A DNA stretch of 7,236 nt from contig CAAENI010000077.1 in NCBI GenBank assembly GCA_900757285.1, forward strand, positions 1 through 7,236. Reading direction: 5' to 3'. Position numbers and translations under genes: made by a program. Below the pieces are notes generated by a model, which was not told the origin of the DNA, did no database searches, and saw only the letters and a program-made list of their open reading frames with translations. Of this stretch, positions 1-6,319 are shown piece by piece (position 1 is the stretch's first letter; the number at the start of each line of letters is the position of its first letter). The stretch comes from an uncultured Collinsella sp. GTDB taxonomy: Bacteria > Actinomycetota > Coriobacteriia > Coriobacteriales > Coriobacteriaceae.

Positions 1-26
1 AAGGTGCTTTTGAGCGTTTAACCCAT

Positions 27-64
27 ACGGCGGGTCCGAGCAGATTCGGGCCCGCCGTCTTTTT
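27..64. terminator. Long GC-rich hairpin after nagA, with a T-tract on the plus strand
   Basis: ACGGCGGG (27-34) pairs with CCCGCCGT (51-58). Inside it, CCGA (36-39) pairs with TCGG (46-49), leaving a six-base loop. On the plus strand it is followed by CTTTTTC, so it is a good intrinsic terminator for a plus-strand gene ending left of the window. On the minus strand it begins 12 bases after the nagA stop but has no T-tract behind it, so it may only protect the nagA mRNA end or terminate weakly. Confidence 0.75.
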
Positions 65-70
65 CTATCG

Positions 71-1240
71 TTACTCGGTAAAGGCGTTGCCGACGCTCTG
101 GCCGCCAACATACGTCTCGACGAGGGTGAGCTCGTGGTCGAACACGACAAAGTCGGCGTCGCGACCCGGCATGATGCTGCCGCACTTATCCTCGATGCGC
201 GCGGAGCGTGCCGGCACCTCGGTTGCCATGCGAATGGCGATATCGGCGCTGGCGATGCCCCAATCGACGATGTTCTTGACGCCCTGGGCAAGCGTGAGCA
301 CCGAGCCGGCAATGCTCTTGCCGTCGGCGAGCCAGCACAGGTTGTCCTTCATGATGACGTCCATGCCGCCACTGGTGTAACTGCCCTCGGGCATGCCGCC
401 GCAGCCCAGGCAGTCGGTGATGAGCACCGTATGCTGCCAGCCCTTTGCCTGCAGCAGCGCCTTGATGGCGGCAGGGTTCACGTGCTTGCCGTCACAGATG
501 ATCTCGGCGTAGGTCTCGGGCGTGGACATGGCAGCACCCACGACACCGGGCTCACGGTGATGCAGCCCGCGCTGGCCGTTATAGGTATGCGTAAAGCAGC
601 TGGCGCCGGCGTTGATGGCGGCGATGCACTCATCGTAGGTGGCGTCGGAGTGACCGATGCTGGTCACCACACCCTTGGCGTTCAGAGCAGCCGCATAAGC
701 AGCGGCACCGTCGCGCTCGGCCGCCATGGCGCTCTTAACGATGCAGCCACCCGCAGCCTCCTGCCACTGATCAAAGACCTCCTCGGAGGGGTCGATCAGA
801 TAAGCGGGGTTCTGCGCGCCCACGTGCTTCATGGTAAAGAAGGGGCCCTCCAGGTAGATGCCCTGAATGCGAGCACCGCAGAAGTCGGGGCCGCGGCCTT
901 CGTCAGCCTGGGCGATGGCGGCGCAGGCGTCCTTAATCTGCTCGACGCCATCGGTGAACGTCGTGGGCAGCCAGCTGGTGGTGCCGCGACGGGCGAGCTC
1001 GGTCGAGCTGATATCGATGCCCTCGGGATCGTTATCGGTAGTCGAGTGGTTATAGAAGCCATGGATGTGGGTGTCGACCATACCCGGTGCGATCCACGAT
1101 CCCGTGTAATCCTTAATCTCGCAAGAGGGCTCGTCGGCCTGCCAGGCGCCAAAGACGCCATCCTCGACCATAAGATAGCCGCCCAGTTGCGGGCCTGCCG
1201 GCAAGAAGAACTTGTCAGCCTTAATTGCGTACGTGCTCAT
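71..1240 (-). CDS. nagA: N-acetylgalactosamine-6-phosphate / N-acetylglucosamine-6-phosphate deacetylase (NagA/AgaA family)
   Basis: Cytoplasmic amidohydrolase that removes acetate from an N-acetyl-hexosamine 6-phosphate. Visible with 389 residues: the metal-binding HxH of DTHIHG (H58, H60), the YLEGPF glutamate (E131), GHS (H197), THTYNG (H218), the LHHREPG segment, and the catalytic aspartate in LITD (D276). The C-terminal GRDADFVVFD strand closes the family fold. The full length is usual for the family. I chose the ATG at 1238-1240, because AAGGAG lies five bases upstream of it; an in-frame GTG six bases earlier would overlap that Shine-Dalgarno. NagA and AgaA enzymes cannot be separated by eye. 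The neighbouring AgaS and Aga-type PTS favour GalNAc-6-phosphate as the substrate in this locus, but activity on GlcNAc-6-phosphate is possible. A terminator separates it from agaS upstream, so it is not simply the second gene of a fully co-transcribed pair. Family assignment is secure; sugar specificity is inferred. Confidence 0.93.
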   Translation of the reverse strand: MSTYAIKADKFFLPAGPQLGGYLMVEDGVFGAWQADEPSCEIKDYTGSWIAPGMVDTHIHGFYNHSTTDNDPEGIDISSTELARRGTTSWLPTTFTDGVEQIKDACAAIAQADEGRGPDFCGARIQGIYLEGPFFTMKHVGAQNPAYLIDPSEEVFDQWQEAAGGCIVKSAMAAERDGAAAYAAALNAKGVVTSIGHSDATYDECIAAINAGASCFTHTYNGQRGLHHREPGVVGAAMSTPETYAEIICDGKHVNPAAIKALLQAKGWQHTVLITDCLGCGGMPEGSYTSGGMDVIMKDNLCWLADGKSIAGSVLTLAQGVKNIVDWGIASADIAIRMATEVPARSARIEDKCGSIMPGRDADFVVFDHELTLVETYVGGQSVGNAFTE

Positions 1241-1301
1241 ATGCACTCCTTGCTTCTAAAGCAGTTGACTGTGGTGATGCTTATACCCAGCTCACGTAAA
1301 A
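1241..1301 (-). promoter_or_regulatory. Possible weak promoter for nagA
   Basis: Because of the terminator just upstream, nagA would need its own start or read-through. The best -10 candidate is TATAAG on the minus strand (rc of 1281-1286), five of six matches to TATAAT. I see no -35 at a proper distance; upstream is the terminator T-tract. No TGGT-N4-ACCA operator is seen here. Low-confidence call. Confidence 0.3.
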
Positions 1302-1339
1302 CAAAAAGCGCCCGCCCGCCGTTATGAGCGGACGGGCGC
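1302..1339 (-). terminator. Strong intrinsic terminator between agaS and nagA
   Basis: GCGCCCGCCCGC (1308-1319) and GCGGACGGGCGC (1328-1339) form a 12-bp stem with one wobble pair and an eight-base loop. On the minus strand it is followed by TTTTTGTTTT. It starts 18 bases after the agaS stop and ends about 60 bases before the nagA start. It should end most agaS transcripts, leaving nagA to read-through or its own weak promoter. Confidence 0.87.
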
Positions 1340-1357
1340 CCTTACAGGGGGACGCGA

Positions 1358-2524
1358 TTAAGCGGTGAAGGGGTGAATCGTCACGCCCTTGACCACGCGG
1401 TTGACCGTGCCGGTGGGGCTCGGCGTATCGGGCGTGTTGCCCACGCGCACGGAGTTGAGCAGGCTGATTGCCTGGGCAAACATCACGAACGGCAGAGCAA
1501 GGTAACCCTCGGGGAGTGCCTCATAGCCCTTAAAGGTGAAGGACTCACCCTCGTAGACAGTAGCGCCATCCTGCTGAACGGCAACGGTGTGCTGAGCAAT
1601 ATCGTCGCCACCGATCTCGTTGAGGATGTCGATGTCGTACTGACGGGTGTAGGCGTCGTTGTTGACGAATACGAAGACGAGCGTCTTATCGTCGACGAAA
1701 GACTTAGGTCCGTGACGATAGCCCATGGAGGTGTCGTAGGAAGTAGCAACCAGACCGTGAGCGAGCTCGAGGATCTTGAGCTGGCTCTCCTGAGCAAGGC
1801 CGCCAAAGGAGCCGGAGCCCAAGTAGGTCACGCGGTTGAAGTCGCCAGCGAGGTAGTCGGCAACCTCGGACTCGCGAGCGATGACCTCCTCGCCCATCTT
1901 GGCGATGGTCTCGACCCACTCGGCCTTCTGCTCGTCGGAAGCCTCGTCAAAGATGAGGGTAGAGAGCAGGGTCATGCAGGTGTAGGAGCCGGTCATGGCG
2001 AAGCCCTTGTCGTTGGCGCGCGGAATGAGCAGCGTCAGCGCGTTGGGATCATCGGCAGACTCAACGGCGAGCTTGCCCTCGGGAGCGCAGGTGATGTTGA
2101 GGAACTTGACGTTGTGAACGAGCTCCTTGGCAACGGCAACGGCGGCAAGGCTCTCGGGGCTGTTGCCAGAGCGGGCAAAGGAAACCACGAGCGTGGGATC
2201 CTCGGCGCGCAGGAAATCGCGCGGAGCGCTCACGATGTCTGTCGTGGCGATGGGCTTAAAGTCGTAGAGATCAGTGTTGCCAGCGTGACGCAGGTACGGG
2301 GCGCAGGTATCGCCAACGTAGTCGGACGTACCGGCACCGGTGAAGACAACGGACAGACGGCCCTCGCCCATAGCACGAGCCTCGGCCAGGAAGGCCTCGA
2401 TGGCCTCCTTGTTCTCGCGATAGATGTTGAGCGTATCACGCCAAAGCTCGGGCTGCTGAGCAATCTCGGCCGTGGTGATCTGGGCGCCGAGCTCGGTGAG
2501 CTCCTCGACACTCTTCTCGAACAT
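1358..2524 (-). CDS. agaS: AgaS-type galactosamine-6-phosphate deaminase/isomerase (double SIS domain)
   Basis: Probable D-galactosamine-6-phosphate deaminase/isomerase, yielding tagatose-6-phosphate and ammonia in the cytoplasm. The 388 residues carry two SIS (sugar isomerase) domains. The first has TGAGTS (62-67) and SFARSGNSPES (115-125), which are phosphosugar-binding loops; the second has YLGSGSFGG (234-242), an E-x-x-L-K-x-L-E-L helix near 246-254 and RHGPKS (270-275). The C-terminal stretch VGNTPDTPS followed by TGTVNRVVKGVTIHP (361-385) is a hallmark I recognise from AgaS, and it separates this protein from GlmS and from the NagB deaminases. Length agrees with known AgaS (about 385). 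The ATG at 2522-2524 has an AGAGGT Shine-Dalgarno and a promoter plus operator just upstream. A strong terminator follows 18 bases after the stop. The gene lies next to the deacetylase that would supply its substrate and close to the PTS that imports the sugar. Function in this organism is inferred from the family. Confidence 0.93.
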   Translation of the reverse strand: MFEKSVEELTELGAQITTAEIAQQPELWRDTLNIYRENKEAIEAFLAEARAMGEGRLSVVFTGAGTSDYVGDTCAPYLRHAGNTDLYDFKPIATTDIVSAPRDFLRAEDPTLVVSFARSGNSPESLAAVAVAKELVHNVKFLNITCAPEGKLAVESADDPNALTLLIPRANDKGFAMTGSYTCMTLLSTLIFDEASDEQKAEWVETIAKMGEEVIARESEVADYLAGDFNRVTYLGSGSFGGLAQESQLKILELAHGLVATSYDTSMGYRHGPKSFVDDKTLVFVFVNNDAYTRQYDIDILNEIGGDDIAQHTVAVQQDGATVYEGESFTFKGYEALPEGYLALPFVMFAQAISLLNSVRVGNTPDTPSPTGTVNRVVKGVTIHPFTA

Positions 2525-2563
2525 TTCTAATACCTCTCTCTAGAAGTAATCCTCTGACGTGCA

Positions 2564-2599
2564 ATTATACACTTCGGTTGGTTATCTGGTAGTAACCAG
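2564..2599 (-). promoter_or_regulatory. agaS promoter overlapped by a GntR-type operator
   Basis: A perfect TATAAT -10 box stands on the minus strand (2564-2569), about 40 bases before the agaS start. The place for the -35 (about 2587-2592) has no good TTGACA match and lies inside the palindrome CTGGT-AGTA-ACCAG (2586-2599). A protein bound there would block RNA polymerase directly. The same 14-mer, with one change, recurs upstream of the PTS operon at 6879-6892. TGGT-N4-ACCA is the kind of site bound by NagR/DasR-type GntR regulators, and such a regulator is encoded next door, so repression by it is the likely meaning. Confidence 0.78.
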
Positions 2600-2638
2600 T
2601 TAAATGCAAAGAATCACCATATGGAAACGATGCGGACA

Positions 2639-3370
2639 CTAGTTGCTACGCTGGTGGTAAACCTTGTATTTAAACTGATCGGCACGAGCAACCGAGAGCG
2701 TATACTCCACAACCTCGTTTGACTCGTTATACGTAGTCCTAACCAAATCGAGCACAGGCGAGCCCTCGACGATTTCCAAAAGGTGGGCATCGGTGGGACG
2801 GGCTATGCTCGCATAGAACTCCTCTTCGGCCACGCGTATTTTTTGCTGAAAGTCTTGCTCAATCACATCGTAAAGCGGCTTGCGCTCCAGCAGCGGTCGC
2901 TTTAGGGACAGAAATTGACGAACCGGTAGATAGCTACGTTCGACCATCATGGGCATGTTGTCGGCAGAACGAAGGCGCTTGAGCTTAAAAATGCGATCAC
3001 CGATACGTAATCCCATATGCTCGGCCAGATTCTTATCGGCCTCCATCTCGCAAAAATCGAGAATCGTGGTCTCGGGGTCGCGACCCATCGCGCGCATCTG
3101 CTCGGTAAAGCTGTAGGACTGCATAAGATTGGTTGCCTTTGCCGAACGGTCGGTCACAAAGGTACCGCGACCGTGCTGCCGAACCACCAGTCCTAAACGC
3201 TCCAGTTCCTGCAGAGCCAGGCGTACCGTAGTGCGCGAGAGACCATAGCGCTCCGAAAGTTCGCGCTCGGAAGGAATCATGTCACCGGCGCGATATTCAT
3301 GGTCAATCTTTTCGGTCAGAATATCGACCAGCTGATCGTACAGCGGTTGCTTACGCGCTCCGATCGCCAT
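2639..3370 (-). CDS. GntR/HutC-family transcriptional regulator with UTRA effector domain
   Basis: A 243-residue DNA-binding regulator. The N-terminal winged helix (about 8-73) shows the classic GntR pattern: PLYDQLVDIL, GDMIPSERELSERYGLSRTTVR with the recognition helix at about 44-56, and the wing RQHGRGTFV (64-72). Residues about 85-238 form a UTRA ligand-binding domain, as in HutC, NagR/YvoA and DasR, which sense amino-sugar phosphates or related signals. Its ERSYLP (144-149) and EYTLSVARADQFKY (222-235) segments are typical. The ATG at 3368-3370 has a GGGAGGA Shine-Dalgarno, and a promoter of its own lies upstream. Two copies of a TGGT-N4-ACCA palindrome, the arrangement bound by NagR/DasR relatives, sit before agaS and the PTS operon, so it is probably the local repressor, relieved by a sugar phosphate. 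No such copy is seen before its own gene. The effector is unknown. An AgaR-like role is likely but not proven. Confidence 0.94.
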   Translation of the reverse strand: MAIGARKQPLYDQLVDILTEKIDHEYRAGDMIPSERELSERYGLSRTTVRLALQELERLGLVVRQHGRGTFVTDRSAKATNLMQSYSFTEQMRAMGRDPETTILDFCEMEADKNLAEHMGLRIGDRIFKLKRLRSADNMPMMVERSYLPVRQFLSLKRPLLERKPLYDVIEQDFQQKIRVAEEEFYASIARPTDAHLLEIVEGSPVLDLVRTTYNESNEVVEYTLSVARADQFKYKVYHQRSN

Positions 3371-3419
3371 CCTATCCTCCCTTTTGCTCGAATTCGGCTA
3401 ACTACCTAGGGTGTTAAGC

Positions 3420-3449
3420 ATTATCTGTCTGCCACACCCGAATCATCAA
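3420..3449 (-). promoter_or_regulatory. Promoter of the gntR regulator gene
   Basis: On the minus strand TTGATG (3444-3449) and GATAAT (3420-3425) are separated by 18 bases, giving four and five of six matches to the sigma-70-type consensus. The expected transcript start is near 3413, leaving a leader of about 40 bases with GGGAGGA as ribosome site. The start region overlaps an interrupted palindrome, AAC-N2-CCTAGG-N2-GTT (3400-3415), which could be an operator, though it does not match the CTGGTAGTAACCAG sites. Confidence 0.6.
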
Positions 3450-3450
3450 G

Positions 3451-3489
3451 AAAACAAAAGCCGCGCGCTCTTTCGAGCACGCGGCTTTT
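3451..3489 (-). terminator. Intrinsic terminator at the end of the PTS operon
   Basis: AAAAGCCGCG (3456-3465) and CGCGGCTTTT (3480-3489) are perfect inverted repeats. GCTC (3467-3470) and GAGC (3475-3478) extend the stem above one mismatch, with a TTTC loop. On the minus strand the stem is followed by TTTTGTTTT. It lies 66 bases after the EIID stop and just upstream of the gntR promoter, so it isolates the two units. Confidence 0.88.
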
Positions 3490-3501
3490 AACATACACAT
3501 G

Positions 3502-3548
3502 GCTTAAGGGGTCGGGGTGTGAGCCGCGTAGGGACACACCCCTCAAGC
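3502..3548 (-). other. Hairpin directly after the EIID stop codon
   Basis: GGGGTGTG (3514-3521) and CACACCCC (3535-3542) form a perfect 8-bp inverted repeat with a 13-base loop. An alternative pairing joins GCTTAAGGGG (3502-3511) with CCCCTCAAGC (3539-3548), nine of ten. There is no T-tract, so it is not a classical terminator. It may stabilise the 3' end of the PTS mRNA ahead of the true terminator. Confidence 0.5.
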
Positions 3549-3555
3549 TAGAGCC

Positions 3556-4638
3556 TTACCAGATGCTCGGCCAGAGACCAAGCGGGCCAGCGCCCAGGAT
3601 GCCAAGGACGAAGAGCAGGAGAATGCCCTTGGTCGGGGTCCAGCTGTGCTTAGCGAACATGTAGTAAAGCAGCAGCGTAAGCATAAGCGGGACGAGCTTG
3701 GGGACGATGGTGTTGAGGGTGTCGGCAACAGAGAAGTTGACCGGATCCTCGGTGACGGTACCGTAGGTAACGGACTCCATGCCGTTGCCCAGATCGGTGA
3801 CGCCGCACTCGACAGCGTTGCCGTCGGCATCGGAAGCGGTGAGGGCGTTGCCGTCCTTATCGGTCATGGCGATGGTACCGGCCTCAGCGGTCTCGGTATC
3901 GATGCCCTCCATACCGGTGAAGTTCTCGGCCTCCTTCTCGGAGACGATCACGGTAGTAGCGGAGAGGCCACGGGTGGTGCCATTGGGGATCTGGAGGTTG
4001 ATCTGGGTGCCACCCATGGTGACGACCAGGCAACCGACGACGAAGACGCCCATGATGGAAGCGGCACGCGTGAAGGCCTGCATGTTGGCGGTCAGAGCGT
4101 CAATAGCGCTGGTGCCAAGCTTGTAGGACCAGTTCATGAGCCAGAAGCGCAGAGCGAACTGGACGACGTTGAAGATCACCAGGAAGATGATCGGCGCAGC
4201 GGCGTTGCCGTTGATGGCCATGTTGGAGGTGATGCCGGCCGTGATAGGCACGAGCGTCAGCCAGAACAGGGCGTCACCGATACCACCGAGCGGGCCCATT
4301 GCGGCGACGCGGACGGCGCGGATCGTGGGGATGTCAACCTTGTTCTGCTCGAGCGAAAGCACGATGCCCATAACAAAGGTGACAAGGAACGGGTGAGTGT
4401 TGAAGAACTCCAGGTTGTGGCTCATGGAAGCCGCGAGGTCGTTCTTGTTGGTGTGGATCTTCTCCAGACCGGGGATGATGGAGTAGAGCCAACCGGCGGC
4501 CTGCATACGCTCGTAGTTGAACGAGGCCTGCAGGAAGCAGGAGCGCCAGGCCATCTTGTTGAGGGTCTTCTGGTCGAGCTGCGGAGCAGGAGTGAGATCC
4601 TCGTAGTGCTCCGGGATCACATACTCATTAGATGCCAT
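3556..4638 (-). CDS. agaE: PTS mannose-family EIID membrane component, with an unusual acidic insertion
   Basis: Membrane partner of EIIC in a mannose-family PTS permease for an amino sugar. I start it at the ATG of 4636-4638, giving 360 residues, because GGAGGTGA stands nine bases upstream and inside the end of EIIC. A GTG 33 bases earlier lacks such a site. Family signs: LNKMAWRSCFLQASFNYERMQAAGW-type N-terminus (about 27-50), a GPLGGIGDALFW motif (115-126), hydrophobic segments near 83-96, 123-137, 149-166, 195-208, 316-329 and 338-350. EIID proteins are usually about 265-305 residues. The excess is a block at about 219-300, lying between two hydrophobic segments. It is rich in Asp, Glu, Gly and Thr and contains DKDGN and DADGN. 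The first codons overlap the EIIC stop by 11 bases (ATGGCATCTAA), so the two are probably translationally coupled. The symbol follows the E. coli aga nomenclature by role; substrate is inferred. Confidence 0.93.
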   Translation of the reverse strand: MASNEYVIPEHYEDLTPAPQLDQKTLNKMAWRSCFLQASFNYERMQAAGWLYSIIPGLEKIHTNKNDLAASMSHNLEFFNTHPFLVTFVMGIVLSLEQNKVDIPTIRAVRVAAMGPLGGIGDALFWLTLVPITAGITSNMAINGNAAAPIIFLVIFNVVQFALRFWLMNWSYKLGTSAIDALTANMQAFTRAASIMGVFVVGCLVVTMGGTQINLQIPNGTTRGLSATTVIVSEKEAENFTGMEGIDTETAEAGTIAMTDKDGNALTASDADGNAVECGVTDLGNGMESVTYGTVTEDPVNFSVADTLNTIVPKLVPLMLTLLLYYMFAKHSWTPTKGILLLFVLGILGAGPLGLWPSIW

Positions 4639-5428
4639 CTTCGAAGTCACCTCCGTCAGAAACAGCTGCACCCTTCAGCTCGGTCTGCTGCTGGAAGTCC
4701 CAGAAAGCGATGCCGAAGCCGATGAGAGCGAGGATGAGCAGAGCAGGGGTTGCCAGAGAATCGTTGGCAACGGTGATGAGCGCGAGGCCAAAGCCCATGA
4801 GGAAGAAGCCCCACATATCGCGGTTCATCATAACCTTGAGCAGGACGGCGAAGCCGACGAAGCGCATCATGCCGCCTGCAGCGGAGAGACCGGTCTGCAG
4901 CCAAGTCGGGATGGCGGAAGCGATGGTCTGACCGATGGTGGCGCCAGCGATGAAGAACAGGGTGACGACGACGGCGAAGATCAGGCCGAGCAGAGCCATG
5001 GCGAAATAGTTCAGACGCTCGATACCCTTGGTGTCAGCGTTGTGAGCCATGTTGTCCGCAGAGGACATGAGCGGCGACATAAGCGTGAAGACCAGGGTAA
5101 CGCCGAGCTGACCAAGCAGAGCGAACGGAATGGCAAGGCCGACTGCCGCGTTGGGCTCGAGGCCCGTAGCGATAGCGAGAATGGCTGCCATGATGCCGCC
5201 GATGACGGCGTTAGGCGGCTGAGCGCCTCCGATCGGCATGTTGCCGATCGTCATGAGCTGATAGGTACCACCCACGAGAAGACCGGTGTTGAGGTCGCCA
5301 AGGATAAGACCGATGACGGCGCCGGTGACGATGGGCTGATAGAGAGACTCGAGGAAGTTGAACTGGTCGATTGCCGCGACGAACGTGACGATGAAGACCA
5401 GAGCGACCTGGATGATCGAGTATTCCAT
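4628..5428 (-). CDS. agaW: PTS mannose/sorbose-family EIIC permease component (N-acetylgalactosamine-type)
   Basis: Sugar-translocating integral membrane subunit, working as a complex with EIID. The 266 residues have many hydrophobic helices and the family motifs: PIVTGAVIGLILGDLNTGLLVGG (32-54), GGAQPPNAVIGGI (67-79), an SADNMAHNADTKGIERLNY loop (123-141), and GGMMRFVGFAVLLKVMM (185-201). The GAQPPN and ADTKGIER wording is what I associate with GalNAc/galactosamine-type EIIC. The C-terminus ends FEDGI. The ATG at 5426-5428 has a very strong AAAGGAGGA Shine-Dalgarno. Ninety bases separate it from EIIB upstream. Its last codons encode the Shine-Dalgarno of the EIID gene, which starts before this gene stops. 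Family assignment is firm; exact sugar is inferred from sequence style and neighbours. Confidence 0.94.
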   Translation of the reverse strand: MEYSIIQVALVFIVTFVAAIDQFNFLESLYQPIVTGAVIGLILGDLNTGLLVGGTYQLMTIGNMPIGGAQPPNAVIGGIMAAILAIATGLEPNAAVGLAIPFALLGQLGVTLVFTLMSPLMSSADNMAHNADTKGIERLNYFAMALLGLIFAVVVTLFFIAGATIGQTIASAIPTWLQTGLSAAGGMMRFVGFAVLLKVMMNRDMWGFFLMGFGLALITVANDSLATPALLILALIGFGIAFWDFQQQTELKGAAVSDGGDFEDGI

Positions 5429-5481
5429 CTTGCTCCTCCTTTCAAAATGTATGTACGCACTTTGGATATCACGTACAGAAC

Positions 5482-5501
5482 GTCAGGGTTTCACTCCTGA
5501 C
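5482..5501 (-). other. Small hairpin in the EIIB-EIIC gap
   Basis: GTCAGG (5482-5487) and CCTGAC (5496-5501) pair with an eight-base loop, 18 bases after the EIIB stop. The 90-base gap is the longest inside the operon. The hairpin has no T-tract. It could mark an mRNA processing or stability point that sets different levels of the soluble and membrane subunits; this is only an inference. Confidence 0.35.
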
Positions 5502-5518
5502 AACGTGGATCATGAGGA

Positions 5519-6001
5519 TTACGAGAAGAGCTTGCTCGTGTCCTCAACAGGCGTGCTCGGAACGCGCCTGATCTCCAACTCCACCCCCAATTCCTGCAGC
5601 TCTTTAAACGCAGCGACATCCTCGTCGTTAACTGCGACGGAGGTGGCGACTTGGCGCTTTCCTTCCGACATGTGCATGTTGCCGATGTTTACCTTCTTTA
5701 TAGGCACACCGCCCTTGACGAGCGTAAGCACGTCTTCCGGTGTTTCGGCCACGATGAAGATCTTCTGGCGCGGGCTCGCCTTGCCAATGACGTCGATGGT
5801 CTTCTGCAGGGAGAAGAAACGCGTAGCGACGCCGGCGGGAGCGGCCATCTTCATGAGGTTCTGACGCATGGTGTTGGTCGACACATCGTCGTTGGCGACG
5901 AGGATGAGGTTGGAGCCCAGGGTGGAGTTCCACTGGGTCGCGACCTGACCATGAACCAGTCGGTTATCGATGCGGGTAAGAAGAATGTTGGGTTCTGCCA
6001 T
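5519..6001 (-). CDS. agaV: PTS mannose/sorbose-family EIIB component (galactosamine/GalNAc type)
   Basis: Cytoplasmic phosphotransfer protein that takes phosphate from EIIA and passes it to the incoming sugar. It has 160 residues, normal for a free-standing EIIB. The phosphorylated histidine is H17 in RIDNRLVHGQV (10-20). The segments KTIDVIGKASPRQKIFIV (67-84) and VNIGNMHMSEGKRQ (104-117) are what I recognise from AgaV/AgaB-type EIIB proteins, more than from mannose or fructose types. The ATG at 5999-6001 has an AAAGGAAG Shine-Dalgarno about nine bases upstream. It follows the yajC-like gene by 36 bases and precedes EIIC by 90 bases; that gap contains a small hairpin. Assignment of the family is near certain; assignment to GalNAc versus galactosamine is not possible by eye. 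Confidence 0.94.
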   Translation of the reverse strand: MAEPNILLTRIDNRLVHGQVATQWNSTLGSNLILVANDDVSTNTMRQNLMKMAAPAGVATRFFSLQKTIDVIGKASPRQKIFIVAETPEDVLTLVKGGVPIKKVNIGNMHMSEGKRQVATSVAVNDEDVAAFKELQELGVELEIRRVPSTPVEDTSKLFS

Positions 6002-6037
6002 GTTGATCAGCTTCCTTTCGTTATTTGCTGACGACAG

Positions 6038-6319
6038 TTACTTGATCTCCTGAATCGCGTAACGCGAAACATCTACGACGGCACCGGATCGGACTTTGAT
6101 CTGGACCTTTTCGCCTTCGATGCCCTTGACGGTTCCGTAGATACCGCCGGCGAAAAGAACCTCCTGACCCGGCTTGAGCTCGGTGTGCAGCTCCTTGAAG
6201 TACTTCTGCTTCTTCTTCATGTTGATTTGCGACCAGATGGTGTAAATCAAGCCCATGACGACAAGCAGGCCCAAAAGAGCGACCGAAGAGCTCAGGACGT
6301 TGGCTCCGAAATCGGCCAT
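6038..6319 (-). CDS. yajC: YajC-like single-pass membrane protein inside the PTS operon
   Basis: Small protein of 93 residues with one N-terminal transmembrane segment (about 11-30), a basic patch MKKKQKYFKE (34-43) that predicts the remainder is cytoplasmic, and a YajC beta-domain: LKPGQEVLFAGGIYGTVKGIEGEKVQIKV (48-76) followed by DVSRYAIQEI. YajC is an accessory subunit of SecDF-YajC in the Sec export machinery, but here it is wedged between EIIA and EIIB. The start overlaps the EIIA stop by one base (TAATG), so the two are probably translationally coupled, which argues for a PTS-related job rather than a chance neighbour. A YajC-family gene also accompanies the glycosaminoglycan-disaccharide PTS of streptococci, as I recall, so the association has precedent. 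Possible roles are helping insert or stabilise EIIC/EIID, or linking the permease to Sec; neither is shown here. Family call is good; function is unknown. Confidence 0.9.
   Translation of the reverse strand: MADFGANVLSSSVALLGLLVVMGLIYTIWSQINMKKKQKYFKELHTELKPGQEVLFAGGIYGTVKGIEGEKVQIKVRSGAVVDVSRYAIQEIK

Noticed and set aside
1265..1295. Possible GntR operator before nagA (TGGT and ACC near 1273-1288)
   Set aside because: Spacing and half-sites do not match CTGGT-N4-ACCAG; agreement is too poor to claim.
134..1327. Long plus-strand open frame opposite nagA
   Set aside because: It is antisense to a gene with clear catalytic motifs, has low-complexity Gly/Ala/Val/Leu composition and no family signs. 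Such frames are expected opposite genes with strong third-position GC.
1373..2530. Long plus-strand open frame opposite agaS
   Set aside because: Antisense shadow with repetitive Gly/Leu/Glu/Val composition and no recognisable domain; the minus-strand agaS is unambiguous.
4639..4671. Earlier GTG start for EIID
   Set aside because: It would lengthen the EIIC overlap to 44 bases and lacks a Shine-Dalgarno, whereas the ATG at 4636-4638 has a strong one nine bases upstream.
3646..4725. Plus-strand open frame opposite EIID
   Set aside because: Very rich in Gly, Asp, Val and His with no domain. It mirrors the codon bias of EIID and spans its promoterless interior.
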